Below, one piece after another: positions 17,322-26,856 of a stretch of 64,000 nt of DNA. Every line of letters starts with the position of its first letter. Position 1 is the stretch's first letter. This DNA comes from Levilactobacillus fuyuanensis (lineage in GTDB: Bacteria; Bacillota; Bacilli; Lactobacillales; Lactobacillaceae): NCBI RefSeq assembly GCF_003946395.1, contig NZ_RHNZ01000001.1:62001-126000 (forward strand), given 5' to 3'. Both the position numbers and the translations under genes were made by a program. The notes under the pieces are model-generated. The model was not told where the DNA came from. It searched no databases and worked only from the letters and a program-made list of their open reading frames with translations.

Positions 17322-19585
17322 GAGTCCCGTTCCCCTTTTAATTTAGTCTGCCAGACACCGTGTTTTCCCGCATAGACGTAGCGAATCATCCCACTCGTTT
17401 GGGTACTCACCGCTGGCACATCAGCTGCTCGAAGCGTTGCTAAAGTTTCAGCGTGCGGATGACCATAGCGATTCTCCCGTCCTGCCGAAATAATTGCCCA
17501 TCGCGGACGGAGCTGGTCGATAAAGGCCGGTGCACTGGCCGTCTTGCTACCGTGATGTCCTAATTTTAACACGTCCGTTCGAAGCTGTGGGTCATCGCCA
17601 ATAATTTTCTGCTCACCCGTCTGGTCCAAGTCCCCCATAAAGAGAAAGTTTAACCCACCAAAATTGCCCTGTAAGGCTAAGGAATTGGCATTCTCGGCCG
17701 GAGCCGCCTCATACGGATGCCGTACGCGTAACGGCACCTGACTGGCAATCGTGATTGGCTGGACCTTCACCGGGAAACGACTGTGAGCCAATAAGTGTTG
17801 CCACCCCGGTTCCGTCTCCATCCCCGCCGGTACGAGCAGTCGTTTAACCTTGATTGCTTGCAAAAAAGCCGGCAAATCCCCAATATGATCGGCATCATGG
17901 TGAGTCAGGTACAGGTCATCTATGTGGTCGATTCCCAAGCTGCGCAAATAATTCAGATTCGTATGTGTTGCGGCATACGTAGTGGGCGTGCGCGGCACCC
18001 ATTTCGGTTGCGGAAAAGCCAAGTGCCCCCCGGTATCGATCATTGCAATTCGCCGATTGAACGGCTCCCGCAATAGGATACTATCGCCTTGACCCACGTC
18101 AAAGTAAGCGACCTCGCCGTGAAGCGGCAAATGAATCAACCCATACGCGACCCCATAGCTCGCGAGTAAACCGACTAGCCACTGCCGACGTTGGCGGGGT
18201 GGCCGAGTGAACAGCCACCAACTCACTACCAACCACAGCCAACACACCCACCACCACGGCTTGCCAAAGCTCACGTTTCCCGGTAATTCAGCCAAGCGGG
18301 CTAGTCCGCCATCCAGCATGGCCAGAACGGTCGCGCTCCACCCGCTAATTACTGGCAACCAGGGAAAACTTACGACGCCAACCAGCGTTACTGGCAGCAT
18401 GACCAACGGAAATAACGGCACCAGCACCACGTTGGTTAGAATTGTCAGCATATGCCATTGAAAAATGCCGTTGAGCAGGCTGGGCAGGCCCAATAACGTC
18501 AAGCCCACTTGCCGCCACCAGTGTGACTCCTGTGCCAACAGGATCAGGCCGAGCGACAAACCATAGCTCAGTTGGCTTCCCAACTCAAAGAGCAGTCCCG
18601 GATTCACCAGCAAGCCGATTGCTAAAGCTCCCGCCCAGGCATCCAGAGTACTCACCCGTACACGAATCTTCCGACCACCCAGTTGGATTCCCCGCATCAA
18701 ACAAGCCCGCAACACACCGCTACCACCACCGGCCAGAATAAAATAACCGGGAAGCCCGAGGAGCAGTCCCCATTCCCAGTGTTCCCGCTGGATTCGGAGA
18801 TGGACACACAGCCATTCCACCGCCGTCAGTAGTAACGCCACGTGTAGACCAGAAATTGCAAATAAATGCAAGAGTCCCAGCTGCTGCATCCCCTGCAGTT
18901 CCTGAACGGCTTCGGCTGCACGACTGCCGGGTAGAAGTCCCAATGCGTAGACCCGTAACGCCCCCGGGAGTTGATCACAGTAACGAATCAAACGGGTCCG
19001 TTGCCGGTGCCACCAGTTACTCACGACTTGTAATGGCGATGATGGCGCGGTCTGCCGCTGAAGAACACTGACGACCTTAACGGACTTGGTCACCCCACGA
19101 TGATGCCAGTAACTGGCACCATCGAATTGATTAAAATTTGTCGCCGGCAGAATGCCTACCTGCTGACCACTCACCCGCCAAAGCTGCGGCCGACGCAATT
19201 GCTTCAAGCGTTGGAGCTCTCTAGCAGACTGGACCCAACCACGAACCGTCAGTGGCTCCCCGGTCTGCTGATTTCGCGCCACAAAGTAGTAACTGGCCCC
19301 ATGGAAAACGAGGGCATCCGGCTGAAACGTCATCGCTAAGGTCACGTTGGTCGGATGAAACGCCGAAACTTGCCGGCGCGTCACCTGTGACTGTCGCCAC
19401 ACGAAAATGCCACTGAAGATGACTGCCAGTAGCAGTGTCATTAAGAACGTTCGGCGCGATCGTAACGACACCACTCGTCCAAGCGTCAAAGCCACCAGTC
19501 CCATGCCGGCCACCGGATGGCCGCCAAAAACAACACTGATTGCCACTAAAGGTAAACACGCTAAGAACCAGTGATTAGCCGCCAC
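17318..19585 (-). CDS. comEC: ComEC DNA-uptake channel protein
   Basis: A 755-residue polytopic membrane protein. N-terminal helices flank an OB-like extracellular region, a central competence domain of many transmembrane helices covers about 215-480, and a C-terminal metallo-beta-lactamase domain carries HHDADH (562-567), MGDLD and GHHGSK. It forms the channel through which single-stranded DNA enters during transformation, and the hydrolase domain may degrade the other strand. The start is GTG at 19585, overlapping the comEB TAG (TAGTG). Full length and without frameshift, so the uptake machinery encoded here looks intact. Confidence 0.95.
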   Translation of the reverse strand: MAANHWFLACLPLVAISVVFGGHPVAGMGLVALTLGRVVSLRSRRTFLMTLLLAVIFSGIFVWRQSQVTRRQVSAFHPTNVTLAMTFQPDALVFHGASYYFVARNQQTGEPLTVRGWVQSARELQRLKQLRRPQLWRVSGQQVGILPATNFNQFDGASYWHHRGVTKSVKVVSVLQRQTAPSSPLQVVSNWWHRQRTRLIRYCDQLPGALRVYALGLLPGSRAAEAVQELQGMQQLGLLHLFAISGLHVALLLTAVEWLCVHLRIQREHWEWGLLLGLPGYFILAGGGSGVLRACLMRGIQLGGRKIRVRVSTLDAWAGALAIGLLVNPGLLFELGSQLSYGLSLGLILLAQESHWWRQVGLTLLGLPSLLNGIFQWHMLTILTNVVLVPLFPLVMLPVTLVGVVSFPWLPVISGWSATVLAMLDGGLARLAELPGNVSFGKPWWWVCWLWLVVSWWLFTRPPRQRRQWLVGLLASYGVAYGLIHLPLHGEVAYFDVGQGDSILLREPFNRRIAMIDTGGHLAFPQPKWVPRTPTTYAATHTNLNYLRSLGIDHIDDLYLTHHDADHIGDLPAFLQAIKVKRLLVPAGMETEPGWQHLLAHSRFPVKVQPITIASQVPLRVRHPYEAAPAENANSLALQGNFGGLNFLFMGDLDQTGEQKIIGDDPQLRTDVLKLGHHGSKTASAPAFIDQLRPRWAIISAGRENRYGHPHAETLATLRAADVPAVSTQTSGMIRYVYAGKHGVWQTKLKGERDS

Positions 19586-20064
19586 TAATCCTGTTTAGGT
19601 TGTTCAAATGGTAACTGGGTTAGTAGCTCTGGGTCCACAGTGACCTGATTCAAGACGACGTGTTTCAGAGTAATCAACTTCTGAGCGTAGGGATCATTGT
19701 GATAGTTACGCATATACGTAATCTTCTTAATCCCGGCTTGCAGTAACATCTTGGTGCATTGCAAACATGGAAAATCCGTGACGTAAATTTCAGCACCGTC
19801 CGTGGCCTCCCCAAACTTGGCACACTGCAGAATGGCATTCATTTCGGCGTGAATCGTCCGGACACAGTGACCGTCCACCAAGTAGCAACCTTCATCTAGG
19901 CAGTGGTCATCGCCCGACACCGACCCATTGTACCCCGCGGCAATGATCCGCTTGTCACGAACCAGAGTTGCCCCAACCGACAGTCGGTTGCAGGTACTCC
20001 GCGTGGAAATAACTAACGCCTGAAGCATAAAATATTGATCCCAAGGAATTCTTTCTCGCTGCAT
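19585..20064 (-). CDS. comEB: ComEB, dCMP deaminase family
   Basis: A 159-residue zinc cytidine/deoxycytidylate deaminase. The HAE motif (72-74) and PCLQC (99-103) give the His/Cys/Cys zinc site and the catalytic Glu. An allosteric Cys/His cluster region (DDHCLDEGC) sits in the middle, as in dCMP deaminases. It converts dCMP to dUMP for thymidylate supply and is often embedded in the comE locus without being needed for transformation. The start at 20064 follows GAGGGC; upstream in-frame Met codons lack homology and a ribosome site. Confidence 0.93.
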   Translation of the reverse strand: MQRERIPWDQYFMLQALVISTRSTCNRLSVGATLVRDKRIIAAGYNGSVSGDDHCLDEGCYLVDGHCVRTIHAEMNAILQCAKFGEATDGAEIYVTDFPCLQCTKMLLQAGIKKITYMRNYHNDPYAQKLITLKHVVLNQVTVDPELLTQLPFEQPKQD

Positions 20065-20228
20065 GATAAAGCCCTCATTTCTTGTCAATTTAAAATTCAT
20101 TTTCTGATTCAGTGGGTGCAAAATAACTCTCATCACCCAGTAACTCTCACTAGCTTACACCATCCCTCTAAAATTAACACTAACGCACCGCCGCCAATAG
20201 GCCATTGGTTGTCGCCAATTCCAAATAT

Positions 20229-20930
20229 CTAAGTGGTTAATTGATCTTGCAAGTTAGCCACCGTCTTCTCGCCGAATCCCGGCACCTGGGTGAGATCTTT
20301 CACCGTCTGAAAGGAACCGTGAGCCGTCCGATAGTCGACGATCTTCTGGGCCTTCTTTTCGCCAATCCCGGTCAGCTGCTGAAGATCCGCTACCGTTGCC
20401 GTATTCAAATTGATAACTGCTGTCGGCCCACTAGATTTAGCGCCGCCGCTGCCAGACTGACTAGCTGTCTTGGCCGCGGTCGTCTCCTTACTACCAGTGT
20501 CTGTGGACTTCTCACCCTTCATCGGAATAGCTAACTGCTGTTGATCGGTCAACCGAGAAGCTAAATTCACCTGTTGGCGATCGGCCTTGGCCGTTAAACC
20601 ACCGGCAGATTTGACCGCATCGGCGACCCACATGCCCTCCGTGAACTCATATAATCCTGGATGAGCCACGGCCCCCTGAACGTCCACAAAGACGCGGGTA
20701 TCGTGGCTACTGACCCGATTGGCCGTACTGACTCCCGTTGCCGCGTGGCTCGATGCGTGACTCGTCTGTGCCTGTGCTGGTGGCACCGCTGCCGGTAAAG
20801 GCGCGGGTGCCGCATGACTCGTGATGAGCCAACCACCCAGAACGATGCCCACCACAACAACGAGTATCCCACCAATAATGAGCTGATAACGCCGTGCTAA
20901 CCCCAACCACCAATCTCCAATCATTTGCAT
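20229..20930 (-). CDS. comEA: ComEA DNA receptor
   Basis: A 233-residue membrane-anchored DNA-binding protein for transformation. It has one N-terminal helix (about 16-36), an Ala/Pro/Ser linker, a SLBB domain (about 80-135; VFVDVQGAVAHPGLYEF) and a Gly/Ser-rich spacer. Two helix-hairpin-helix motifs lie at the end (LQQLTGIGEKKAQKIVDYR and VPGFGEKTVANL). The start at 20930 is chosen for AAAGGGGGC about 9 nt upstream. It is separated from comEB by 164 bp with a small CCAAT/ATTGG hairpin and no obvious terminator. Confidence 0.95.
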   Translation of the reverse strand: MQMIGDWWLGLARRYQLIIGGILVVVVGIVLGGWLITSHAAPAPLPAAVPPAQAQTSHASSHAATGVSTANRVSSHDTRVFVDVQGAVAHPGLYEFTEGMWVADAVKSAGGLTAKADRQQVNLASRLTDQQQLAIPMKGEKSTDTGSKETTAAKTASQSGSGGAKSSGPTAVINLNTATVADLQQLTGIGEKKAQKIVDYRTAHGSFQTVKDLTQVPGFGEKTVANLQDQLTT

Positions 20931-20989
20931 GCTAATTGCCCCCTTTACTCTTAACTCCGTAATTAAAGGCAAAATAAACTTTTAAAATC

Positions 20990-21022
20990 AAAAAAATTCC
21001 TCTTTTTTCCAAAGAGGAATTT
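20990..21022 (-). terminator. Terminator of ylbG-rsmD-coaD-sepM operon
   Basis: On the minus strand a stem of 11-12 bp (AAATTCCTCTTT with AAAGAGGAATTT) is followed by a T tract, just after the protease stop codon. Confidence 0.85.
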
Positions 21023-21026
21023 CAAC

Positions 21027-22073
21027 TTAATGCGTTTTCAGGTAATGAACCGCGTCGTCAAAGGACTTGACGGGCACAACCTTCATATTTGGCGCATACT
21101 TTTTCGCCGTTTTCTTAGCCAATTGATAATTGGTCATGTGCTGTTCTTCATACTTCAACAGTAACTTACTTGGCTTGACATACGGGGCAAAGAAGACGGT
21201 CGCACCGGCGCGCTTGGCTGCAACAATTTTCTTGTCGATTCCGCCAATCTCGCCCACATCACCGTTGGCGTCAATCGTCCCAGTCCCGGCAACCTTCTTG
21301 CCGTGACGGAGATTCTGGCCCGTCACCTGCGTATAGATCTGTAGGCTAAACATCAACCCACCAGACGGTCCACCGATATTTCCGGCATCGACCGTGACTT
21401 TAGGCTTGGCCGTCACCTTCACGTTATCCGTCAGGGTGATGCCAATACCAGCCTTCTTCGTAGGTAACCGCATCAACTTCTGCGTTGCCGCGTGCGTCTT
21501 GCCATTATGGCGATAGGTAATCGTGGCCTTCGCCCCAACTTTTTGGCGCTGAATGTACTGCTGGTAGCCGACCATTGAATTGAAATGACGGCCATTGACC
21601 TTAGTTACCGTATCGCCAACCTGGAGTTGCTTGGCAAACGGCGACTTCTGATCCACGCTCAGCACGTAGATTCCCAGATAATTCCGCGTCACCGGCTTTT
21701 TGGCAGACTTATAGGCCGTGTAGATCGACTCGTTGATGGCACTCTGCATGTAAAAGTCCTGAACCTTATCGTAGGTGGCATTACTCTGCCCACCCGTCAC
21801 GGCATCCACACTTTCAATGCTGTAGATTGAATTCATTTTGGCATACAGGTAAGTCGCCGGCCGTGCTTGTGCCAACGCCACGGAGGTGATCATGTACTTC
21901 CCTTTATCCTTGTCAGGATGTCCGGGCATCTTCACAAAAGTCTTGAGATTATCCGCTTCACCGGGGCCCTCGATGTACTTGGGTAGCGGCATAAAGAAAA
22001 ACGCCAAGACGGCAATCGCTAAAATCAGCGTACCGATGACTTGACGCCACTGATGACGCGTCAACTTCCACAT
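21027..22073 (-). CDS. SepM/YlbL-type PDZ-Lon serine protease
   Basis: A 348-residue membrane protease. One N-terminal helix (about 12-28) anchors it, with the rest outside. A PDZ domain lies at about 130-210 (LGIYVLSVDQKSPFAKQLQVGD). The C-terminal Lon-type protease domain has Ser237 in GNIGGPSGGL and Lys281 in GEIGGIDKKI. Streptococcal SepM trims the competence peptide, and YlbL acts in protein quality control. Here, three genes from comEA, a competence link is tempting but unproven. The start ATG directly abuts the coaD TAG. Confidence 0.9.
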   Translation of the reverse strand: MWKLTRHQWRQVIGTLILAIAVLAFFFMPLPKYIEGPGEADNLKTFVKMPGHPDKDKGKYMITSVALAQARPATYLYAKMNSIYSIESVDAVTGGQSNATYDKVQDFYMQSAINESIYTAYKSAKKPVTRNYLGIYVLSVDQKSPFAKQLQVGDTVTKVNGRHFNSMVGYQQYIQRQKVGAKATITYRHNGKTHAATQKLMRLPTKKAGIGITLTDNVKVTAKPKVTVDAGNIGGPSGGLMFSLQIYTQVTGQNLRHGKKVAGTGTIDANGDVGEIGGIDKKIVAAKRAGATVFFAPYVKPSKLLLKYEEQHMTNYQLAKKTAKKYAPNMKVVPVKSFDDAVHYLKTH

Positions 22074-22559
22074 CTACTTGTCACGCTCCAATCGCTCCCG
22101 CAGTCCTTCAGCGACCGCTGGCGGTACCAACCGCGTCAGGTCACCACCGAATTGGGCAACTTCCTTCAATAAGCTGGACGAGACGAATTGATACTTCGGC
22201 GCCGCCATCAAACAAACTGTGTCGATCTGGTCGTCCAGTGCCCGGTTCATGCCAGCAATGCCCTGTTCAAATTCGAAATCTGTGCTATTCCGCAACCCGC
22301 GAACTAGGACCGTGGCATTGACCGACCGCATAAAATCAACCGTCAATCCCGTTTCGACCTGAACTGAAACGTTTGGCAAATCTTGCACACCCGCCTCGAT
22401 AAAGGCGACCCGTTCGCTGGCGGTAAAGACCCCCCGTTTGGACGTATTCTGCCCCACCGCAACAATCAGGTGATCAAACATCTTGCTAGCGCGCTGAATC
22501 AGATCCAAATGGCCATTTGTCAGTGGATCAAAGCTTCCTGGAAAGACTGCAATCGTCAT
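22074..22559 (-). CDS. coaD: Phosphopantetheine adenylyltransferase
   Basis: A 161-residue nucleotidyltransferase of coenzyme A synthesis, making dephospho-CoA from ATP and 4'-phosphopantetheine. The HxGH-type nucleotide motif lies in GSFDPLTNGH (8-17), and SSSLLKEVAQFGGD is the second active-site loop. It forms a hexamer in characterised members. It overlaps rsmD by 1 bp and touches the protease gene, the widespread order rsmD-coaD-ylbL. Confidence 0.96.
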   Translation of the reverse strand: MTIAVFPGSFDPLTNGHLDLIQRASKMFDHLIVAVGQNTSKRGVFTASERVAFIEAGVQDLPNVSVQVETGLTVDFMRSVNATVLVRGLRNSTDFEFEQGIAGMNRALDDQIDTVCLMAAPKYQFVSSSLLKEVAQFGGDLTRLVPPAVAEGLRERLERDK

Positions 22560-23119
22560 TACCCTTCACTCCCTAACGCGTAAATCGTCAACTCGGTGAT
22601 CCCGTAGTCTCGGCGTTCAACGAAGTCAAAACCGTCGATATCGTCGGGCAATTGCGCATTCTGGTCCGTTTCACAGATAATTCGTGCACCAGCCGCCAAC
22701 AATCCCAGCTCCCGGAGTGTTGCCATCTGTTCGGCAATCTTTTGCTGCGCGTATGGCGGATCAAAGAAGACCAAGTTAAACTGATCCCCTCGATCGGCGA
22801 GTTCCTTCAAGGCCCGATTGGCATCACGTTTCAGAATCTCAAACTTTTCTGGGGCCTTCGTGACCGCCACGTTATCCTTAATCGTCTTAATAGCTGCGTA
22901 TTGCTTGTCAATCAGCACGGCTTGCTCCACGCCACGAGACACGGCTTCGATACTCAACCCACCGGACCCGGCGAACAAGTCCAGACTACGACCCCCATCA
23001 AAGTAAGGGCCAATGATATTGAACAGGGCCTCTTTGACCTTGTCCGTAGTTGGCCGCGTGGCCATAGCGGGGACGGCCTTGAGTCGCCGACCACCAAAAT
23101 CACCTGCTACAATTCTCAT
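22559..23119 (-). CDS. rsmD: 16S rRNA (guanine966-N2)-methyltransferase
   Basis: A 186-residue Rossmann-fold methyltransferase that modifies G966 of 16S rRNA using S-adenosylmethionine. The SAM loop LDLFAGSGGLSIEAVSRG (about 46-63) and the catalytic FFDPPYAQ motif (about 118-125) are clear. GGRRLKAV near the start is the family N-terminal signature. It overlaps ylbG upstream by 4 bp (ATGA) and coaD downstream by 1 bp. Confidence 0.95.
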   Translation of the reverse strand: MRIVAGDFGGRRLKAVPAMATRPTTDKVKEALFNIIGPYFDGGRSLDLFAGSGGLSIEAVSRGVEQAVLIDKQYAAIKTIKDNVAVTKAPEKFEILKRDANRALKELADRGDQFNLVFFDPPYAQQKIAEQMATLRELGLLAAGARIICETDQNAQLPDDIDGFDFVERRDYGITELTIYALGSEG

Positions 23120-23397
23120 TCATCATCATCCTTCGTTGCAGCCGCCATCTCTTCGGCGACACCATTAAATGTTTCATTGATTTCTGGCCGTTGTGACGCA
23201 ACGACCCGTTTGACAAAGCGTAAGTGGTTCAACTGATCCGTCAATGAGGCCACATCCGCTTGATCCACGTACAGTACCACGTAACGCATCTTCTTAGACA
23301 CATACATGACGGTACCGTAGCGTTTCAATTGGCGGGTCTGTTTCAAACTATACGTATACACGATCAGACTCTGTCGTGGTTGAATTTCAAATACCAT
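23116..23397 (-). CDS. ylbG: YlbG family protein (DUF2129)
   Basis: A 93-residue protein of the DUF2129/YlbG family with the typical sequence LIVYTYSLKQTRQLKRYGTVMYVSKKMRYVVLYVD at about 11-45, followed by the conserved LNHLRFVKRVVASQRPEI segment. It sits next to rsmD in most Bacillota that carry it. Function unknown. The acidic C-terminal tail (AAATKDDDE) is typical of small cytosolic proteins of the family. Confidence 0.9.
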   Translation of the reverse strand: MVFEIQPRQSLIVYTYSLKQTRQLKRYGTVMYVSKKMRYVVLYVDQADVASLTDQLNHLRFVKRVVASQRPEINETFNGVAEEMAAATKDDDE

Positions 23398-23413
23398 CAG
23401 TCGACCTCCTCAG

Positions 23414-24568
23414 TTAATGTGTGGCGCGGTAACGTTTCTGCCGCGCACTAATATTCATGACGACCCCCATGACCAGTGCAAGTGTCCAGGTACTGGACCC
23501 CCCGTAACTGATAAATGGGAACGTCACCCCGGTAATTGGCAGTAAGCCCAAGACCCCACCTAAGTTGAACAGCGTTTGCACCGTTAAATAGGTGGCCGCA
23601 CCGTAACAAATCAGCGTGTGGTAAGCAGAATTACTCCGAATCCCGACCAATACTGTCCGGGTAATAATTAAAAACAGTAAGGTAATCACGCCTAAAGCCG
23701 TGATTAGCCCAAGTTCCTCGGCCAAAATGGCCATGATGAAGTCGGTATTGGGTTCGGGTAAGTACCCGGTCTTCTGGATACTATTTCCCCAACCAACACC
23801 CAAAATCCCCCCATTACTCAACGCATAATAGGAGTTCACCAACTGTTGCCCAACGCCCTGTGAATGCTCAAATGGATTCACAAAAGCCACGACCCGTTGA
23901 AGTTGATAAACGTTTTTAGCAAAACCCATCTCGGAAATCTTAACGGCCAATGGGAAGATTATTCCTATAACCACTAAGATTGCCCCCAAGAAGTAAGTAA
24001 TGGCCCGCTTCCAATTAAAACCACTAGACAGCAACATCACAAAGACGATGCTGGCATTGATGGTCGCTCCCCCTAAATCCGGTTGGATAAAGATCAAGCC
24101 GATCATCACCGCACTGATGAGGACGGGCCGCAGCATCACAGCCCACCAGCCCTCAATGGCAATGGCATCCTGACGTCGATCAATGACGTGCGCTAACCAA
24201 ATGATAAGATAAAATTTCACAAATTCGGCGGGTTGAATACTAATCGGGCCCAATCGAATCCACCCGGCCGCCCCGTTGATGGTCTTACCGATAATCAACA
24301 GGAACAGCAATGACCCAATCGCAATCACACTGGCATACTTCAGGATTTTCTTGTCACGTAATTTATTTAAATTCATGAGCACCATAAAGGTGTAGATGGC
24401 CAGTCCCAGAATCACGTAAAGCAGTTGCTTCACAAGGTAGCTACCGGGACTCCCCCCATTTTGTGAGCCGATATCAGCGCTGGCGGAGTACACCATCACG
24501 ATCCCAAAAAGGCTCAAAATTAAGTATGGCACAAATAGCCAATAGTCCAAATATTTTAACTTCCGCAT
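23414..24568 (-). CDS. ftsW: FtsW/RodA/SpoVE family glycosyltransferase, probably FtsW
   Basis: A 384-residue SEDS protein with about ten transmembrane helices that polymerises lipid II at the division septum together with a class B PBP. The long extracellular loop signature VAFVNPFEHSQGVGQQLVNSYYAL with EPNTDFIMAILAEELG and the late PFISYGGSS is diagnostic. I prefer FtsW to RodA because of its position beside ylbG, the usual place of ftsW in lactobacilli. The start ATG at 24568 (MRKLKYLDYW) is chosen over the TTG at 24586. An extended TATAAT promoter is 53 bp upstream. Confidence 0.9.
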   Translation of the reverse strand: MRKLKYLDYWLFVPYLILSLFGIVMVYSASADIGSQNGGSPGSYLVKQLLYVILGLAIYTFMVLMNLNKLRDKKILKYASVIAIGSLLFLLIIGKTINGAAGWIRLGPISIQPAEFVKFYLIIWLAHVIDRRQDAIAIEGWWAVMLRPVLISAVMIGLIFIQPDLGGATINASIVFVMLLSSGFNWKRAITYFLGAILVVIGIIFPLAVKISEMGFAKNVYQLQRVVAFVNPFEHSQGVGQQLVNSYYALSNGGILGVGWGNSIQKTGYLPEPNTDFIMAILAEELGLITALGVITLLFLIITRTVLVGIRSNSAYHTLICYGAATYLTVQTLFNLGGVLGLLPITGVTFPFISYGGSSTWTLALVMGVVMNISARQKRYRATH

Positions 24569-24620
24569 ATGTTTCACTCGCTCCAAGCCTGCCGCCCGTA
24601 GACGGTAATCGAATGTTTAT

Positions 24621-24629
24621 ATTATAGCA
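24621..24629 (-). promoter_or_regulatory. Extended -10 promoter of ftsW operon
   Basis: Minus strand TGC followed by a perfect TATAAT. The sequence at the -35 position is weak. The rest of the gap (24630-24797) shows no gene. Confidence 0.6.
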
Positions 24630-24797
24630 TAGCTTGCGTTTAAGATTGTGATAAAACTGGGAAGGAATGCCATAGCTGGCAATAAGGCTTGTATCGGCCC
24701 CTCACAACTACCAAAATTCCGTTAGCACAGCCGACTACAACTCACGCTATTCTCCATCGCCACGGGTCACATTCCAGTTGACCAATTCACCTTACAC

Positions 24798-24841
24798 AAA
24801 AAGCCGGCAACAACCGCAGTTTCCTGCAGCCATTACCGGCT
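24798..24841 (-). terminator. typA terminator
   Basis: On the minus strand an 18-bp stem with G-U pairs is capped by a GAAA tetraloop and followed by TTTTT. Confidence 0.95.
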
Positions 24842-24865
24842 CGAATTTAAATTAAGTTTTAGAAA

Positions 24866-26710
24866 TTACTTCCGTGAAGCAGTCTTCCGCTTCTTGGCAG
24901 CTTTTTCACGTTCGCTCGTGTTTAAGATTTGCTTACGTAAACGAACGTGTTCTGGGGTGATTTCACAGTATTCATCTTCGTTGATGAATTCCAATGATTC
25001 TTCCAGAGACATCTTCAATGGTGACTTAACCTTGGCAATATCTTCAGAACCGGCAGCCCGGACGTTGGTTTGGTTACGGCCACGCGTGATGTTGACAGAA
25101 ATGTCGTTGTCACGGCTGTTTTGACCAATAATCATACCTTCATAGACTTCAGTACCGGCATCAGTAAAGATTAACCCACGGTCTTGAACGGCCATGATGG
25201 CGTAAGTCGTTACCTTACCAGAGTTGATAGAAACCAGAGTCCCGTTGTGACGACCTGGATTCCAGTTCTTGATAACTGGCAAGTACTTGGAGAACGTGTG
25301 GTTCATGATCCCGTAACCACGAGTTAAGGATAAGAATTCGGTTGAGTAACCGATCAATCCACGTGATGGGGCCAAGAAAGTCAAACGGGTTTGACCGTTA
25401 CCTACGGCTTCCATGTTCTTCATTTCACCCTTACGTTGTGAAAGGGTATCAATGATTGAACCAGTATATTCGTCAGGCGTATCGATTTGAACAGATTCGA
25501 ATGGTTCGCAACGAACGTTGTCCACTGTTCTGTAGATAACTTCTGGACGAGAAGCTTGTAATTCGTAACCTTCGCGACGCATCGTTTCGATCAAGATGGA
25601 CAAGTGAAGTTCACCACGACCAGATACGACCCAGGCACCAGGATTGTCGGTGTCGTCAACACGTAAGGAAACGTCGGTATGAAGTTCACGCTTCAGACGT
25701 TCTTCGATTTGGCGAGACGTCACAAACTTACCTTCACGACCAGCAAATGGTGAGTCGTTGGTCCGGAAAGTCATTTGCAGCGTTGGTTCGTCAATCCGTA
25801 ATACTGGAAGTGGTTCCAACGTGTCAGGTGCAACAACAGTTTCACCAACGTTGATTTCATCCATCCCAGAAACGGCAATCAAGTCACCCGCTTGGGCTTC
25901 GTTGATTTCAAGACGCTTCAAACCAAAGTACCCAAATAACTTGGTTACTCGGAAGTTTTGCTTAGAACCGTCAAGCTTCATAACAGTAACGCTATCGCCG
26001 ACTTTAACCTTCCCACGGAAGATCCGGCCAATCCCGATACGACCAACGAAGTCATTGTAGTCCAACATAGCAACTTGGAACTGTAAAGGTTCGTCAGTGT
26101 TGTCAATTGGAGCTGGAATGTGCTTAACGATGGTATCAAAGACAGGCTTCATTGTGTGTTCTTGCGTGTCCAATTCTGGATCGTAGCTTGAAGTCCCGTT
26201 CATAGCTGAAGCGTAAACAACTGGGAAGTCCAGTTGGTCTTCGTCAGCACCTAATTCGATGAAGAGGTCCAAAACTTCGTCAACAACTTCGGAAGGACGA
26301 GCGCCTTCACGGTCAACCTTGTTGATAACCACGATAGGGGTCAAGTGTTGGTCCAAAGCTTTCTTCAAAACGAAACGGGTTTGTGGCATCGTACCTTCGT
26401 AGGCATCGACAACCAGTAAAACACCGTCGACCATGCGCATGATCCGTTCAACTTCACCACCGAAATCGGCATGTCCTGGGGTATCCAAGATGTTGATTTG
26501 CTTGTCGCCGTAACGAACAGCGGTGTTCTTGGACAGGATCGTGATGCCCCGTTCCTTTTCGATTGCGTTAGTATCCATGGCGCGGTCGCCAATGGACGTA
26601 TGTTCGTCTAACGTATCGGATTGTTTAAGCATTTCGTTAACCAGGGTCGTCTTCCCGTGGTCAACGTGGGCAATGATGGCAATGTTACGGATATCATCTC
26701 TGAATTTCAA
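24866..26710 (-). CDS. typA: TypA/BipA ribosome-associated GTPase
   Basis: A 614-residue translational GTPase related to EF-G, acting in 50S assembly under cold or stress conditions. G1 is [10 protein letters not shown] (14-23), with [21 protein letters not shown] and [10 protein letters not shown] also present. EF-G-like domains follow, and the BipA-specific C-terminal domain includes [17 protein letters not shown]. The start is TTG at 26710 with AGGAAG 8 nt upstream. It is monocistronic, with a promoter at 26783-26811 and a strong terminator. Confidence 0.97.
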   Translation of the reverse strand: MKFRDDIRNIAIIAHVDHGKTTLVNEMLKQSDTLDEHTSIGDRAMDTNAIEKERGITILSKNTAVRYGDKQINILDTPGHADFGGEVERIMRMVDGVLLVVDAYEGTMPQTRFVLKKALDQHLTPIVVINKVDREGARPSEVVDEVLDLFIELGADEDQLDFPVVYASAMNGTSSYDPELDTQEHTMKPVFDTIVKHIPAPIDNTDEPLQFQVAMLDYNDFVGRIGIGRIFRGKVKVGDSVTVMKLDGSKQNFRVTKLFGYFGLKRLEINEAQAGDLIAVSGMDEINVGETVVAPDTLEPLPVLRIDEPTLQMTFRTNDSPFAGREGKFVTSRQIEERLKRELHTDVSLRVDDTDNPGAWVVSGRGELHLSILIETMRREGYELQASRPEVIYRTVDNVRCEPFESVQIDTPDEYTGSIIDTLSQRKGEMKNMEAVGNGQTRLTFLAPSRGLIGYSTEFLSLTRGYGIMNHTFSKYLPVIKNWNPGRHNGTLVSINSGKVTTYAIMAVQDRGLIFTDAGTEVYEGMIIGQNSRDNDISVNITRGRNQTNVRAAGSEDIAKVKSPLKMSLEESLEFINEDEYCEITPEHVRLRKQILNTSEREKAAKKRKTASRK

Positions 26711-26782
26711 GTGTATTTCTTCCTTTCATGCTTGTTGAATTAGATGGATCACGGCATGCTTACATCGATAGTAAGTACGCTT

Positions 26783-26811
26783 ATTGTAGCGTGATTGAGT
26801 AATAAAGTCCA
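26783..26811 (-). promoter_or_regulatory. Promoter of typA
   Basis: Minus strand TGGACT, a 17-bp spacer and TACAAT, about 73 bp before the TTG start. Confidence 0.65.
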
Positions 26812-26831
26812 TCTGTACCGACCGGCCGCAT

Positions 26832-26856
26832 AAAAAAACTGTGACCGTGTCACAGT
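26832..26856 (-). terminator. Terminator overlapping the stop codon of the IMPase-like gene
   Basis: On the minus strand CTGTGAC-ACG-GTCACAG is followed by T7. The TGA stop codon (26850-26852) is inside the 5' arm of the stem. Confidence 0.85.

Noticed and set aside
24630-24797. Possible small gene between ftsW and typA
   Set aside because: No frame with a ribosome binding site; the region holds only the ftsW promoter and the typA terminator at its edges.
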